A stretch of DNA of 64,000 nucleotides, from NCBI RefSeq assembly GCF_003096095.1, contig NZ_CP015453.1:3038001-3102000 (forward strand), in the 5' to 3' direction. The translations under genes and the position numbers were made by a program. Below the pieces are notes generated by a model that did not search any database, had not been told where the DNA came from, and saw only the letters and a list, made by a program, of their open reading frames with translations. Positions 17,539 to 25,876 of the stretch are shown here, one piece after another (the first letter of the stretch is position 1; every line of letters begins with the position of its first letter). The stretch comes from Dietzia psychralcaliphila (GTDB taxonomy: Bacteria > Actinomycetota > Actinomycetes > Mycobacteriales > Mycobacteriaceae).

Positions 17539-17801
17539 TGCACGGGCCCGTCGCGGGGCACCTGGCGCGCTCGTCTGACAGGAACCGATTCGCTGGAAGA
17601 GACGAGCGACGCCGGTCGCCCGAGCCCCCGCCCCAGAAACATCAGAGCGCCAACAGTAACCACGAAGAGCCTTCTAGCTGGGAGGGCGCCTGGAGCCTCA
17701 CCTTCTCTACTGGACAGATGGCGACGTGCGCACCGAGGACTCAGGAGCACGCCACGTAGCGAATATTCGAGGTGTCTGGGAGGCCTTATAGGCTGCCCGC
17801 G

Positions 17802-18389
17802 ATGTCCAACGATGCTGCGCGGATGGCCTACGCCGACGAGTCATTCCACGAGGCAGCGCACGGCGGGTTCTACGTCCTCGCCGCAGCGGTGTTCGACGAA
17901 AGCGTCCACGACACGGTTCGAACCGCCATGCAGACGCTTCGAGGAAAACGTCAGACGCCCAAACTGCATTGGAACGAGATGGACACCCGTCAGCGGACCA
18001 CTGCTGCGGCGGCAGTCGCTGCGTTAGACGGCTTCCATATCGTCGCGATCGGCACACCGGTCCCCCGCACCCGCCAGGAGCGCGCGCGAGCGATGTGTCT
18101 CACCCGGCTCGTCACCGAACTGCACAGTTTTTCGGTCAGCGACCTGGTGATTGAATCCCGCACAAGGCAGCTCGACGCTCGCGACATCGCAACAGTCCGC
18201 GGTGCCCGGTTCTTACTCCCGAAGGGTTCGCGCTTCCACGTCGTGCACGTGCCCGGCAAGCAGGAGCCGCTTCTGTGGCCTGCCGATCTCGTGGCTGGCG
18301 CAGTCCGCGCTCATCGTCAAGGAGACGCAACCTTCCGTCGACAATTGGAGCACTGCTTGTACGAAGTCGAGTTAGATACCCACAGCTGA
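17802..18389 (+). CDS. DUF3800-family protein
   Basis: 195 residues from the ATG at 17802. It has the family's N-terminal A-Y-A-D-E-S motif (Asp and Glu near residues 10-11), a central L-H-W-N-E-M, and the C-terminal W-P-A-D-L-V-A-G-A-V-R with a basic H-R-Q-G-D after it. These acidic residues sit where an RNase H-like metal site would be. DUF3800 proteins often occur with mobile or defence genes; activity is unproven. It is a distant paralogue of the gene at 1-615. It lies in an island between ku and ligD with the two genes that follow. Confidence 0.75.
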   Translation: MSNDAARMAYADESFHEAAHGGFYVLAAAVFDESVHDTVRTAMQTLRGKRQTPKLHWNEMDTRQRTTAAAAVAALDGFHIVAIGTPVPRTRQERARAMCLTRLVTELHSFSVSDLVIESRTRQLDARDIATVRGARFLLPKGSRFHVVHVPGKQEPLLWPADLVAGAVRAHRQGDATFRRQLEHCLYEVELDTHS

Positions 18390-18407
18390 CCGACTCCGGA
18401 CATGCGT

Positions 18408-18447
18408 AAGGCCAGGGTCCCGGTCTGCCCCAGGTGCACCTGGCCTT
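18408..18447 (+). terminator. Terminator-like hairpin after the DUF3800 gene
   Basis: AAGGCCAGG pairs perfectly with CCTGGCCTT, and a second palindrome (CCAGGTGCACCTGG) overlaps the right arm. It begins about 20 bases after the stop codon. From here to 18691 I see no gene. Confidence 0.6.
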
Positions 18448-18691
18448 GCGACTCGCCCGACACCCACGGTGCCGTGCTCAGACCTCACGATACTCCACCG
18501 CAACCCGGCCGCAAGACCTGTGCGCTGGCTTGCTAGGGATCTCTTGACTAACTCGCCCTTGTCGCACTGCACCCGCTTGCAGCAGCGACGCGCCCCGTCC
18601 TTCTCATCCACCTACCACGCGAAGATCGTGCTCCACGGTCTGCAAACGGACTGCAAGGACGGCGAGCCGGAGACCCCCGTGACTCTGAGGA

Positions 18692-19129
18692 CTATGAGAT
18701 CGGTTCAGGGCACTGGCCGGTCAGCGCACCGATCGAGTTGATTTCAGCGTTGGGCCGGGGGCCGTTCGCGTAGTTAATCAAGTTGGTGCATCGATCGTCC
18801 GGGGTCGCGTTGGGATCGGGGAAAGTCGCGCCGGACGGGTATCGGCAGACGGTCCCATCGCAACTCGGGGTGTTAGCCGCAGCTTCCTCTCGGTCCGTGC
18901 TGTCGAGAACGGTCTGGCAGTATTCGGAGTATCCGGTGACGCTTCCGTCCGACCAGTACGTCTCCACAGGACCCAATCCCTGTTGACAGCCGACGATCTG
19001 AGGAACTTCGGCGGCCGCCGGTTCTGCCTCGTTAACGAGTGCGGATGTCGTCGATGAAGCCGTTTCGGTGGTGGTGGCTTCGCTGCGGCTCTTGATACCA
19101 ATCGCAGTTGACCGATAGTTGCTGTTCAA
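18692..19129 (-). CDS. Cys-containing secreted-type hypothetical protein
   Basis: 145 residues from a TTG at 19129; the true start is uncertain and may lie further upstream, since no signal peptide is included in this form. After a Thr/Ser/Ala linker comes a domain with six Cys, including C-Q-Q-G-L, the segment E-T-Y-W-S-D-G-S-V-T-G-Y-S-E-Y-C and C-D-G-T-V-C-R-Y-P. The W-S-D-G-S/G-Y/C pattern is shared with the lipoprotein at 4129-4755, so this is probably the same extracellular domain. Disulfides suggest it works outside the cytoplasm. Function unknown. Confidence 0.55.
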   Translation of the reverse strand: MNSNYRSTAIGIKSRSEATTTETASSTTSALVNEAEPAAAEVPQIVGCQQGLGPVETYWSDGSVTGYSEYCQTVLDSTDREEAAANTPSCDGTVCRYPSGATFPDPNATPDDRCTNLINYANGPRPNAEINSIGALTGQCPEPIS

Positions 19130-19199
19130 ACCCTCGCCACGGCTAAGTGTCAGGGGCCCGTGTCACACTCCTCGCGACCACAAGGCAGGGAGTATCAAG

Positions 19200-19832
19200 A
19201 TGATCGCGCCGTGCAATTGTCAGCCGCCACCATCACCAGAGTTTCCGTTTTGCCCTCGGTGCCGTGGCGCGGTGGGGGCTCAGGGCCTCGATCAGTGGCA
19301 GGAAGTCACGAGAGGAGTCGGAATCCAGACTGGGGACAATGCTTCTTTCTCAGGCAATTTCGTCAGCGGTAATTTCGTTTCGGCCGACAACTCTGACTAC
19401 CGCGAGATCGAGATGTCCCGGGCTAGGCCAACAAAGACATGGCTACCCGACAACTGGTTAGCGACAGTGGCCGCTGCAGTCAGCATCGTCGGGTCGTTCA
19501 TTAACCAGAGTTTCAATCATCAAGAGTGGTCGCTGTGGCTGACACTTGCGTTACTCGTGACAGCATTCGCAGGTTTGCTCGTACTCCTCATTCGGTCCGG
19601 CGTTGCCCGGTCCGGGGCTGTGCCTCTCTTCGGGGTGGTGTTTGAAAAGGGACCGAACGGAGACCTGTACAAGTCGGTTCCGCTCGGAAAGTGCCCACAC
19701 TGCGGAAGGCCGATGACCGTTCAGAGAGTCACGGTCGACAAAGAGACCCGCGTTAAGTGGGTTTGCGCGAGCGGCGTCGCAAGACACTCCCGCGAGTTCG
19801 ATCCAACCGAATTCAACAAGATCGCGTGGTAG
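19200..19832 (+). CDS. Two-zinc-ribbon membrane protein
   Basis: About 210 residues from the ATG at 19200, the first in-frame start with a plausible upstream GCAGGGAG. The N-terminus holds a C-N-C and C-P-R-C pair (a likely zinc ribbon). It is followed by a polar Asn/Ser/Gly stretch with a near-repeat (S-G-N-F-V-S-G-N-F-V-S). Two adjacent transmembrane helices lie around residues 100-150. The C-terminal domain has C-P-H-C-G-R-P-M and a later lone Cys. Both zinc sites and both termini would be on the same side of the membrane. Base composition looks less GC-rich than the flanks, hinting at transfer. I do not recognise the family. Confidence 0.65.
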   Translation: MIAPCNCQPPPSPEFPFCPRCRGAVGAQGLDQWQEVTRGVGIQTGDNASFSGNFVSGNFVSADNSDYREIEMSRARPTKTWLPDNWLATVAAAVSIVGSFINQSFNHQEWSLWLTLALLVTAFAGLLVLLIRSGVARSGAVPLFGVVFEKGPNGDLYKSVPLGKCPHCGRPMTVQRVTVDKETRVKWVCASGVARHSREFDPTEFNKIAW

Positions 19833-19912
19833 TTCACCTGGGACGCCGCGATCAGCTTGATCCGTTGCGGTGGCCGGTCGCCGATGTCTGACTCGAGTGC
19901 CAGAGTGGACCC

Positions 19913-22588
19913 ATGGCGAGCAAGGGCGCAAAGGAATCCGTCGAGGTCGACGGGCGGACCGTGCGGTTCACCCACCCCGACAAAGTGCTCTACGACGCGA
20001 CCGGCACCACCAAGGCCGATGTGCTGGAGTACTACCTGGCCGTGGCGCCGCACCTGATGGCGTACGCCGGCCAGCGTCCCGTGACGCGCAAGCGCTGGCC
20101 CGACGGCACCGAGGACAAGTCGTTCTTCGAGAAGAACCTGCCCTCCCACGCGCCCGACTGGGTGTCGCGGGTGGCGATCGAGCACTCCTCGCGCACCGTC
20201 ACCTACCCGGTGCTCGACTCCCCCGCCACGCTGGCGTGGTTCGCCCAGCAGGCCGCGCTCGAGCTGCACGTGCCGCAGTGGACACTGTCCGACGGCGAGC
20301 CGGGGCGGACGCGGCGGATCGTCATTGACCTTGACCCCGGTGAGGACGTGGACCTGGATACGACGGCGAAGGTTGCACTGCGCGTCCGAGATTTCCTCTC
20401 CGAGGCGGGACTGGACGCCTTTGCCGTGACCAGCGGATCCAAGGGCATCCACCTCTACGCCCGCCTGGACAAGGCCGTCTCCTCCAAGGGTGCCTCCGCG
20501 GTGGCCAAGCAGATCGCCCAGTCGCTGGCCAAGCAGACCCCGGACCTGGTCACCGCCACCATGAAGCGCTCTATCCGTGACGGCAAGGTGTTCGTGGACT
20601 GGAGCCAGAACAGTGGCGCCAAGACCACCGTGGCGCCCTACTCACTTCGTGGCCGCGCCGAGCCGTGGGTCGCGGCCCCTCGGTCGTGGGAGGAACTCGC
20701 CGACGGCGGGCTCAAGCACCTGCACTGGGACGAGATGCTCAAGCGACTGGAGTCCGAGGGCGACCTGCTCGAGGGGCTGGAGGGACCCACGAAGAGGGGC
20801 GGCGCGTCAAAGAAGGATGCCGCCAAGAAGACTCCCGCCAGGAAGTCATCGGCATCGCGGGAGAAGAAGTCGGGGAGCAGCAAGAAGAGCTCGTCGTCGT
20901 CGGATGACGGGGACCCCGAGCGCGGCGGTTCAGATTCCGACAGCGCCGATTCCCGCGGTTCTGGTTCTGGTAGTGCCGATCCCGGCGGCGATGACTCGAT
21001 CCGCGCCGCGGTCAAGGAGGGTTGCGACGCCGGCCCCACTGACCCCGACGCCGTGGTGACCAGCCTCGACGAGTACCGCCGCAAGCGGGATCGTCGCAAG
21101 ACCCCGGAGCCGTTCGACGGCGAGGTCGACACCGATCGCGAGGACGGCGATGGCCCGATCTTCGTGATCCAGGAACACCACGCCCGCCGCCTGCACTTTG
21201 ACCTGCGGCTCGAGCACCACGGCGTGCTGGCCTCGTGGGCGGTGCCCAAGAACCTGCCGACCGAGCCCAAGGACCGGCGCCTGGCCGTCAACACCGAGGA
21301 CCATCCGCTGGGCTACGAGACGTTCGAGGGCACCATCCCCAAGGGCGAATACGGCGCCGGCCACATGACCATCTGGGACCAGGGCACATACGAGTGTGAG
21401 AAGTGGCGCGAGGACGAGATCATCGTGTGGCTCAACGGCGAGCAGGTCTCGGGCCGGTACGTCCTGGTGCGCACGAGCGCCGAGAAGAACCAGTGGATCG
21501 TGCAGTACATGAAGGACCAGTCGCCGGACTCCTTCTACGGTGGACGCGACAACCCGAAGTCGTCCTATCCCGACGACGACAAGCGAGCCCGCGGCTCCGA
21601 CAAGACTTCTGATTTTGGTTCAGATACTTCGGACATGGCCGACCTCCCCGATGCTCCCCCACTGCCGATGATCCCCACCTCGGGGTCGGTGACATCCCTG
21701 CCCGGGGACAAGTGGGCGTTCGAGGGCAAGTGGGACGGCTACCGCGTGACCGTGGCGACCGATGGCCGGCAGAGCCGGTTGATGAGCCGCAACGGCAACC
21801 CGATGGACTGGCTGGCCGACGGCTTCCCCGGGTTGGCGCAGGCGATCAGGAAGCCGGCGGTGCTCGACGCCGAACTGGTGGTGCCGGGCCCGGACGGTGT
21901 GCCCGAGTTCTCCGCTTTGGCCAAGCAGGCCGCCGCGGAAGGAGACGACTCATCTATCGGCCCGGTGCACCTGTTCGTCTTTGACGTGCTGGGACTCGAC
22001 GGCGTGGACCTGCGCCGGGAGCGGTGGGATCGGCGTCGCGAGGTGCTGGACCTGTTGACGCCGGCACTCGAGAAGGTCGAGCGGGTGCACGTGCCGGGGG
22101 TTCTCGACGGCCCCGGCGACCGCGCACTGGACGAGGCAGAGGAGTTCGGCTGGGAGGGCATCGTGGCCAAGCGCCGGGACTCGCACTACCAGTCGGGCAG
22201 GCGGGCCAAGACGTGGCTCAAGGAGAAGCTGCTCACCACCACCGAGGCCGTCATCGGCGGCTGGCGACCGGGCAAGGGCGGACGCTCCGGTTCACTGGGC
22301 TCACTGCTGCTCGGACTGCCCGCACAGACCGGGCTCACCTACATCGGCCGCGTGGGCACCGGCTTCTCCGACCGACAGGGCAAAGCTCTGCTCGAAGAGC
22401 TCGAACCGCTGCGCCGCCGCTCGAGTCCGTTTCTCGAGGACCTGCCGTCCGATGCCCGCCGTGACGCCATCTGGGTGCTGCCCAAGCTCGTGGTGGAGGT
22501 CCGCCACCAGGGGTTCACCGAGGATGGCGTGCTCCGGCAGTCGTCGTGGCGGGACATCCGGCGGGACAAGCTGCCGGGGGATCTATAG
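19913..22588 (+). CDS. ligD: ATP-dependent DNA ligase LigD (polymerase, phosphoesterase, ligase)
   Basis: 891 residues with all three LigD modules. Residues 1-290 are the primase-like polymerase domain (catalytic D-L-D-P-G-E-D near 140; S-G-S-K-G-I-H nearby). A disordered Ser/Lys/Asp linker follows at 300-360. Residues 400-545 are the 3'-phosphoesterase (H-H-A-R-R-L-H-F-D-L-R-L-E, H-P-L-G-Y-E-T-F-E-G). Residues 590-885 are the ligase, with the nucleotide-accepting Lys 606 in E-G-K-W-D-G-Y-R. The order polymerase-phosphoesterase-ligase is that of mycobacterial LigD. With Ku (13728-14708) it repairs double-strand breaks by end joining. Confidence 0.97.
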   Translation: MASKGAKESVEVDGRTVRFTHPDKVLYDATGTTKADVLEYYLAVAPHLMAYAGQRPVTRKRWPDGTEDKSFFEKNLPSHAPDWVSRVAIEHSSRTVTYPVLDSPATLAWFAQQAALELHVPQWTLSDGEPGRTRRIVIDLDPGEDVDLDTTAKVALRVRDFLSEAGLDAFAVTSGSKGIHLYARLDKAVSSKGASAVAKQIAQSLAKQTPDLVTATMKRSIRDGKVFVDWSQNSGAKTTVAPYSLRGRAEPWVAAPRSWEELADGGLKHLHWDEMLKRLESEGDLLEGLEGPTKRGGASKKDAAKKTPARKSSASREKKSGSSKKSSSSSDDGDPERGGSDSDSADSRGSGSGSADPGGDDSIRAAVKEGCDAGPTDPDAVVTSLDEYRRKRDRRKTPEPFDGEVDTDREDGDGPIFVIQEHHARRLHFDLRLEHHGVLASWAVPKNLPTEPKDRRLAVNTEDHPLGYETFEGTIPKGEYGAGHMTIWDQGTYECEKWREDEIIVWLNGEQVSGRYVLVRTSAEKNQWIVQYMKDQSPDSFYGGRDNPKSSYPDDDKRARGSDKTSDFGSDTSDMADLPDAPPLPMIPTSGSVTSLPGDKWAFEGKWDGYRVTVATDGRQSRLMSRNGNPMDWLADGFPGLAQAIRKPAVLDAELVVPGPDGVPEFSALAKQAAAEGDDSSIGPVHLFVFDVLGLDGVDLRRERWDRRREVLDLLTPALEKVERVHVPGVLDGPGDRALDEAEEFGWEGIVAKRRDSHYQSGRRAKTWLKEKLLTTTEAVIGGWRPGKGGRSGSLGSLLLGLPAQTGLTYIGRVGTGFSDRQGKALLEELEPLRRRSSPFLEDLPSDARRDAIWVLPKLVVEVRHQGFTEDGVLRQSSWRDIRRDKLPGDL

Positions 22589-22828
22589 GCCCCTCGCAGG
22601 CACTGCGCGATGCACTGCGCGATGCACTGGACGGTCCTACTAACCCGCGGGTGGGCCACCTGGGAGGCTGATCGCACTCGCCACGCGCACCCTCTCGTAC
22701 TGGTCGCACTCACCGTGATCTAGGTCGTGGCTACCGTGCGAAACCCGCAGATTTTCCGCGCTGAGCACGACCACCACGCGGGAGCTTTCCGTCTAACCCG
22801 GCGGTGTCCCAAGTTGGGGACTGCCCTG

Positions 22829-23338
22829 CTACGAGAAGAAGCGTCCGAACCCGCGCCTCCCGGCGGCGTCGTATTGGTGGACCAGGTGCCGGAGCCGCAG
22901 GTTCAGGGCATCCATCCGGGCTGTCCGTTCGAGGAGCTCGTCGATCGAGTCCGACCCGGGACTGGCCTCGTTGAGCAGGGCGTCGGCGTCCTCGAGGACG
23001 TCCAGGAATTCCGGGTCCCGCGCGGCTCTGGCCTCGATCCGCGGGAACCTCTCCACCAGCGGGGTCCCCACCGCCCGGTTGTCCCGGAGTTCGTACCAGG
23101 ACTCGACCGCCTGCGACAGGGCCCTGTGGGCCGAGTCGTGCGCCGCCTCCACGGACGCGAGTGCCTTCTTGGCCGTCACCTGCAGGGGATCCACCCCGGC
23201 CTTGAGCCGGCGACGGTGCGCGAGCTCGTCGATCGCGGACCGCACCAGCCACGTGGTGTACCAGAGCCACCCCGCGATCATCGCCAGGAACAGCAGTCCA
23301 ACGAGGACCGGGACGATGAGCCTCAGCACGGCGTCCAC
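22829..23338 (-). CDS. Membrane-anchored coiled-coil hypothetical protein
   Basis: 169 residues from the ATG at 23338. One N-terminal transmembrane helix (residues 6-28) is followed by a long, charged helical region rich in Ala, Glu, Arg and Leu, ending G-R-R-G-F-G-R-F-F. It would be anchored with most of the protein in the cytoplasm. No recognised domain. The gene upstream on the same strand (23367) ends 28 bases before it, so the two are probably co-transcribed. Confidence 0.7.
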   Translation of the reverse strand: MDAVLRLIVPVLVGLLFLAMIAGWLWYTTWLVRSAIDELAHRRRLKAGVDPLQVTAKKALASVEAAHDSAHRALSQAVESWYELRDNRAVGTPLVERFPRIEARAARDPEFLDVLEDADALLNEASPGSDSIDELLERTARMDALNLRLRHLVHQYDAAGRRGFGRFFS

Positions 23339-23366
23339 CGCCCGGCCACGCTAACCCGGAGGGTCG

Positions 23367-23798
23367 TCATGACCCCACCACCAGCGCGATGAGGATCGAG
23401 AGCGGGATCGCCAGGGACACCGCGGCGCCGACGAGTTTGGCCGTGGCTGACCACAGCAGGCGGGACGCCTCCGTGTGTGCACCCTGCTCGTCGATCACGC
23501 AGGCCTCCCGCGCCGCCACCTCCACCCGCGTGGCCGCCACCTCGGGCCAACTCCGCGGCACCCGGCGCAGAGGGTTGCGGCCGAGCCCCTCAGCGGTGAG
23601 CGCTGTGCGCTGGCCGGACCACTCTCGAAGGCCTGCGTCCAGTCGCGTGCGGGCCTGCTCGGCGGCAGCGTTCTGTTGCAGGTCAACGGAACGGGAGTAC
23701 ATCTCCATTGACGCCATCGGCACGAGCACCTCCCCCGGCGCGGTAGCGGGCCAGATCGGACCCCATTGTCCCATCCGAGGGGTGAGGCGCCGTGTCAT
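23367..23798 (-). CDS. Tail-anchored hypothetical membrane protein
   Basis: The frame extends upstream to 23861, but the N-terminal residues there are Arg/Met-rich with several alternative starts, so I place the start near 23798 (M-T-R-R-L-T). The body is polar and helical. A single hydrophobic segment closes the protein (L-V-G-A-A-V-S-L-A-I-P-L-S-I-L-I-A-L-V-V-G-S), giving a tail-anchored topology. One Cys (E-A-C-V). No family recognised. It precedes the coiled-coil membrane protein gene and probably shares its transcript. Confidence 0.55.
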   Translation of the reverse strand: MTRRLTPRMGQWGPIWPATAPGEVLVPMASMEMYSRSVDLQQNAAAEQARTRLDAGLREWSGQRTALTAEGLGRNPLRRVPRSWPEVAATRVEVAAREACVIDEQGAHTEASRLLWSATAKLVGAAVSLAIPLSILIALVVGS

Positions 23799-23878
23799 TC
23801 CGGACACACGACGCCGCGCCATCGCGCCGGACACGAACGGGTGCGTCGCCATCGCACCCACCCGGCAGGGCCGTGTCG

Positions 23879-24376
23879 TCAGTCGGGGACATACGGATTC
23901 GTCACGGCATGCCGCAGAACGCGGGCGGGCACCACGACGAGCATCACCACCACGAAGAACGCCGTGACGACCGCCGCTCCGACCCCCGGCACCACGCCCA
24001 GGACCAACGTGAAGATGAGCGCGACCAGACCGACCATGGCGATCGACAGGAGCGCCACTCCGACACGGGCGAGCGTCGCGGACAGGCGCAGCACCCGGTC
24101 CTTCCGGTGGGAACGGAACACCGCGCGGTGGATCATCACCGGAGCCAGCAGGACCACTGTCGACGCAAGGGCGAGTGACAGCACCACCAGGTAGAGGGCG
24201 CGACCGACACCGCCGATGTCAGCGAAGCGATCCTGAAACGGCACCACCAGCAGAAAACCCGTGAGCACCTGGCCGCCGGTCTGAATCATGCGCAGTTCCT
24301 GGAGCAGCTCGATCCAGTTGCGGTCGATGCGCTGCGCCTCGGTCTCGTTGCGCTCCCAGGCTCCCTCGACGTTCAT
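23879..24376 (-). CDS. DUF6328-type four-helix membrane protein
   Basis: 165 residues from the ATG at 24376 (M-N-V-E-G-A-W-E-R-N-E-T-E). The cytoplasmic N-terminus contains the family-like stretch R-I-D-R-N-W-I-E-L-L-Q-E-L-R followed by T-G-G-Q-V-L-T-G-F-L-L. Four hydrophobic helices come next (about 45-60, 70-92, 108-130, 132-155). This matches the uncharacterised DUF6328 membrane proteins common in actinobacteria. Role unknown. Same strand as the neighbouring small membrane-protein genes. Confidence 0.75.
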   Translation of the reverse strand: MNVEGAWERNETEAQRIDRNWIELLQELRMIQTGGQVLTGFLLVVPFQDRFADIGGVGRALYLVVLSLALASTVVLLAPVMIHRAVFRSHRKDRVLRLSATLARVGVALLSIAMVGLVALIFTLVLGVVPGVGAAVVTAFFVVVMLVVVPARVLRHAVTNPYVPD

Positions 24377-24533
24377 GCCGCTCCTCCCGCCGTGTCCCCC
24401 GTCGTCGGTTCTCGTAGCTCTCGGACTGGCGGCGGGCCTCGCCGAGCATCTGCCCACCGCTCAGGCGGGCCGTGGCGACTGTTCAGTTAGTCGTCGGATC
24501 CGACCCGGCTCTGAGAGGGATCGACCGGATGGC

Positions 24534-24911
24534 TCACGGAGTCGTACCGTCACCGCTGCCCGAAGGCGGGTACTGCGAGGTGAGGGGGTCAGCTCCTGAA
24601 GGCGGGTACTGCGAGGTGAGGGGGTCAGCCTGATCGGTGGAGTGTCGCCCCCCGCTGGTCTGCCCGTCGCCGCTCGGGCCGTCACCGTTCTGCCCATCGC
24701 CGCTCTGCCCGGAAGAGTCGCTGACCTGGTCCTTCACCTGCTCGGCGGCGTCCTTGGCAAACTCGGTGGCCTGGCTCGCGGCTTCCTGGACCTGCGGCGT
24801 CTGCCACAGCTTGGTTGCCTGCTCCTTGACGATCTCGTAGTGGCCGCGGCCGGCGCGGCTTCCCAGGACGTACCCAACTGCAGCGGCTGCGATCAGAGTG
24901 AACTTGCTCAT
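24534..24911 (-). CDS. YtxH-like small membrane protein with duplicated tail
   Basis: 125 residues from the ATG at 24911. A short N-terminal transmembrane segment contains the Gly-rich Y-V-L-G-S-R-A-G-R-G that typifies YtxH-like proteins. A helical stretch (E-Q-A-T-K-L-W-Q, A-T-E-F-A-K-D-A-A-E-Q-V) and a disordered Gly/Ser/Asp tail follow. The tail carries two copies of a 12-residue unit (A-D-P-L-T-S-Q-Y-P-P-S-G), encoded by a 36-base duplication (24562-24593 and 24598-24629). YtxH-like proteins are linked to general stress; the exact role is unknown. Between 24912 and 25393 there is no gene, only the palindrome below. Confidence 0.75.
   Translation of the reverse strand: MSKFTLIAAAAVGYVLGSRAGRGHYEIVKEQATKLWQTPQVQEAASQATEFAKDAAEQVKDQVSDSSGQSGDGQNGDGPSGDGQTSGGRHSTDQADPLTSQYPPSGADPLTSQYPPSGSGDGTTP
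24562..24629. repeat. 36-bp tandem duplication inside the YtxH-like gene
   Basis: Two identical 32-base copies with a 36-base period. The period is a multiple of three, so the reading frame is kept. Confidence 0.85.
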
Positions 24912-25235
24912 GGTGTTTCCCTCTCGTCGGGGACGTCCACCGACACACTGTCGTGGCCGGGACTGCGTCCCTGTGGGTCGAGCTTCGGTACCGTCACCGC
25001 GCCTTGGTCGGGCTCGGCGACGGTGGCACCACGGAGACGTGTGAGGGGATCAGTGTCGATCAACTCGGACTCCTGGATGCCGTCAGATCGAACACCACAA
25101 TGCTAAGACGGCCCTCGGACGCCCGCATCCGGTCGACAGGTCACCCGATTGCGGATACGGCGAGGTCAGCCGTCGGTCGTCGCGCGGGTCCGGTGTGCCT
25201 GGCCCACTCGGGGTTTGGCTCGGACGCGCAAGACG

Positions 25236-25313
25236 CCACAGCCGCGCGCAAATGCTGCAGCCGCACGGGAGATTTCCTGTGCGGCTGCAGTCTTCGCGCG
25301 CGGCTGCGGGGTG
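25236..25313. repeat. Large imperfect palindrome, intergenic repeat family A copy 1
   Basis: The outer arms (CCACAGCCGCGCG / CGCGCGGCTGCGG, 12 of 13 pairing) and inner arms (CTGCAGCCGCAC / GTGCGGCTGCAG, perfect) surround a short loop, with unpaired bases between them. The 16 bases CACAGCCGCGCGCAAA and several right-arm blocks recur at 41914. It sits in the 480-base gene-free gap before the symporter operon's last gene. Confidence 0.8.
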
Positions 25314-25393
25314 GCGGACCTAGCGACTACGAGAAGGGCGGGCCTAGCGGCCGCACGCAATCGGGAGGCGCGGCGGCCGCGAAGGGTCGACGC

Positions 25394-25876
25394 TCAGGCC
25401 GGCGCCGCCAGCCGCTTCTCGTCGATGGTGCGGTCGAAGACCAGGGCGTACAGCAGCCCCGCGCCCACGGCCGTGTAGGGCCATAGAAGATAGAAGATCA
25501 CTCCCATGGACATCGGCATCCCCCACAGCCTCGCGTCGCCGCTCGCGGTGAGAATCGACCACAGCACCAGCACGCCCAGCCCCGCGCAGTAGCCGACGAT
25601 CGCGATGGTCGACACCCTCTCCCAGGAACCGTCGGAGTGCAGGGAACCCAGGAGCATCATGATCACGGCGAAGAGCGGTACTGCCAGGAACACCATCTGC
25701 CAGGTGTCGGTGAGCATCCCGATCAACGCGAACGCGGCTACGGCCACAAAGGCGTGGATCAGCATCCCGGCGCGCTTATGGTCGGGCTCGGGGGCGGCTG
25801 CGGGGTCGAGTGACCGGCCGGATGCCCGATCTCGTGCGGGGTCGAGTCCCCGGTCGTGTGCGGCGGGATCAGACAT
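25394..25876 (-). CDS. Small membrane protein linked to the symporter
   Basis: 160 residues from the ATG at 25876, overlapping the symporter stop by eight bases. A polar N-terminus of about 35 residues precedes four hydrophobic helices (residues 38-57, 62-80, 90-110, 118-145). In many bacteria a short membrane protein is paired with an acetate- or solute-type SSS permease, but those are usually about 100 residues and this one does not obviously match them. Its place as third gene of the acyl-CoA synthetase/symporter unit suggests a helper or assembly role for the transporter. That is inference. Confidence 0.75.
   Translation of the reverse strand: MSDPAAHDRGLDPARDRASGRSLDPAAAPEPDHKRAGMLIHAFVAVAAFALIGMLTDTWQMVFLAVPLFAVIMMLLGSLHSDGSWERVSTIAIVGYCAGLGVLVLWSILTASGDARLWGMPMSMGVIFYLLWPYTAVGAGLLYALVFDRTIDEKRLAAPA

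Noticed and set aside
18372-18611. 79-residue minus-strand frame after the DUF3800 gene
   Set aside because: It overlaps a terminator hairpin, has no ribosome binding site I can see and no recognisable sequence.
25149-25478. Plus-strand frames across the family A palindrome
   Set aside because: Translation of palindromic GC-rich DNA; no ribosome binding site and overlap with the small membrane-protein gene.
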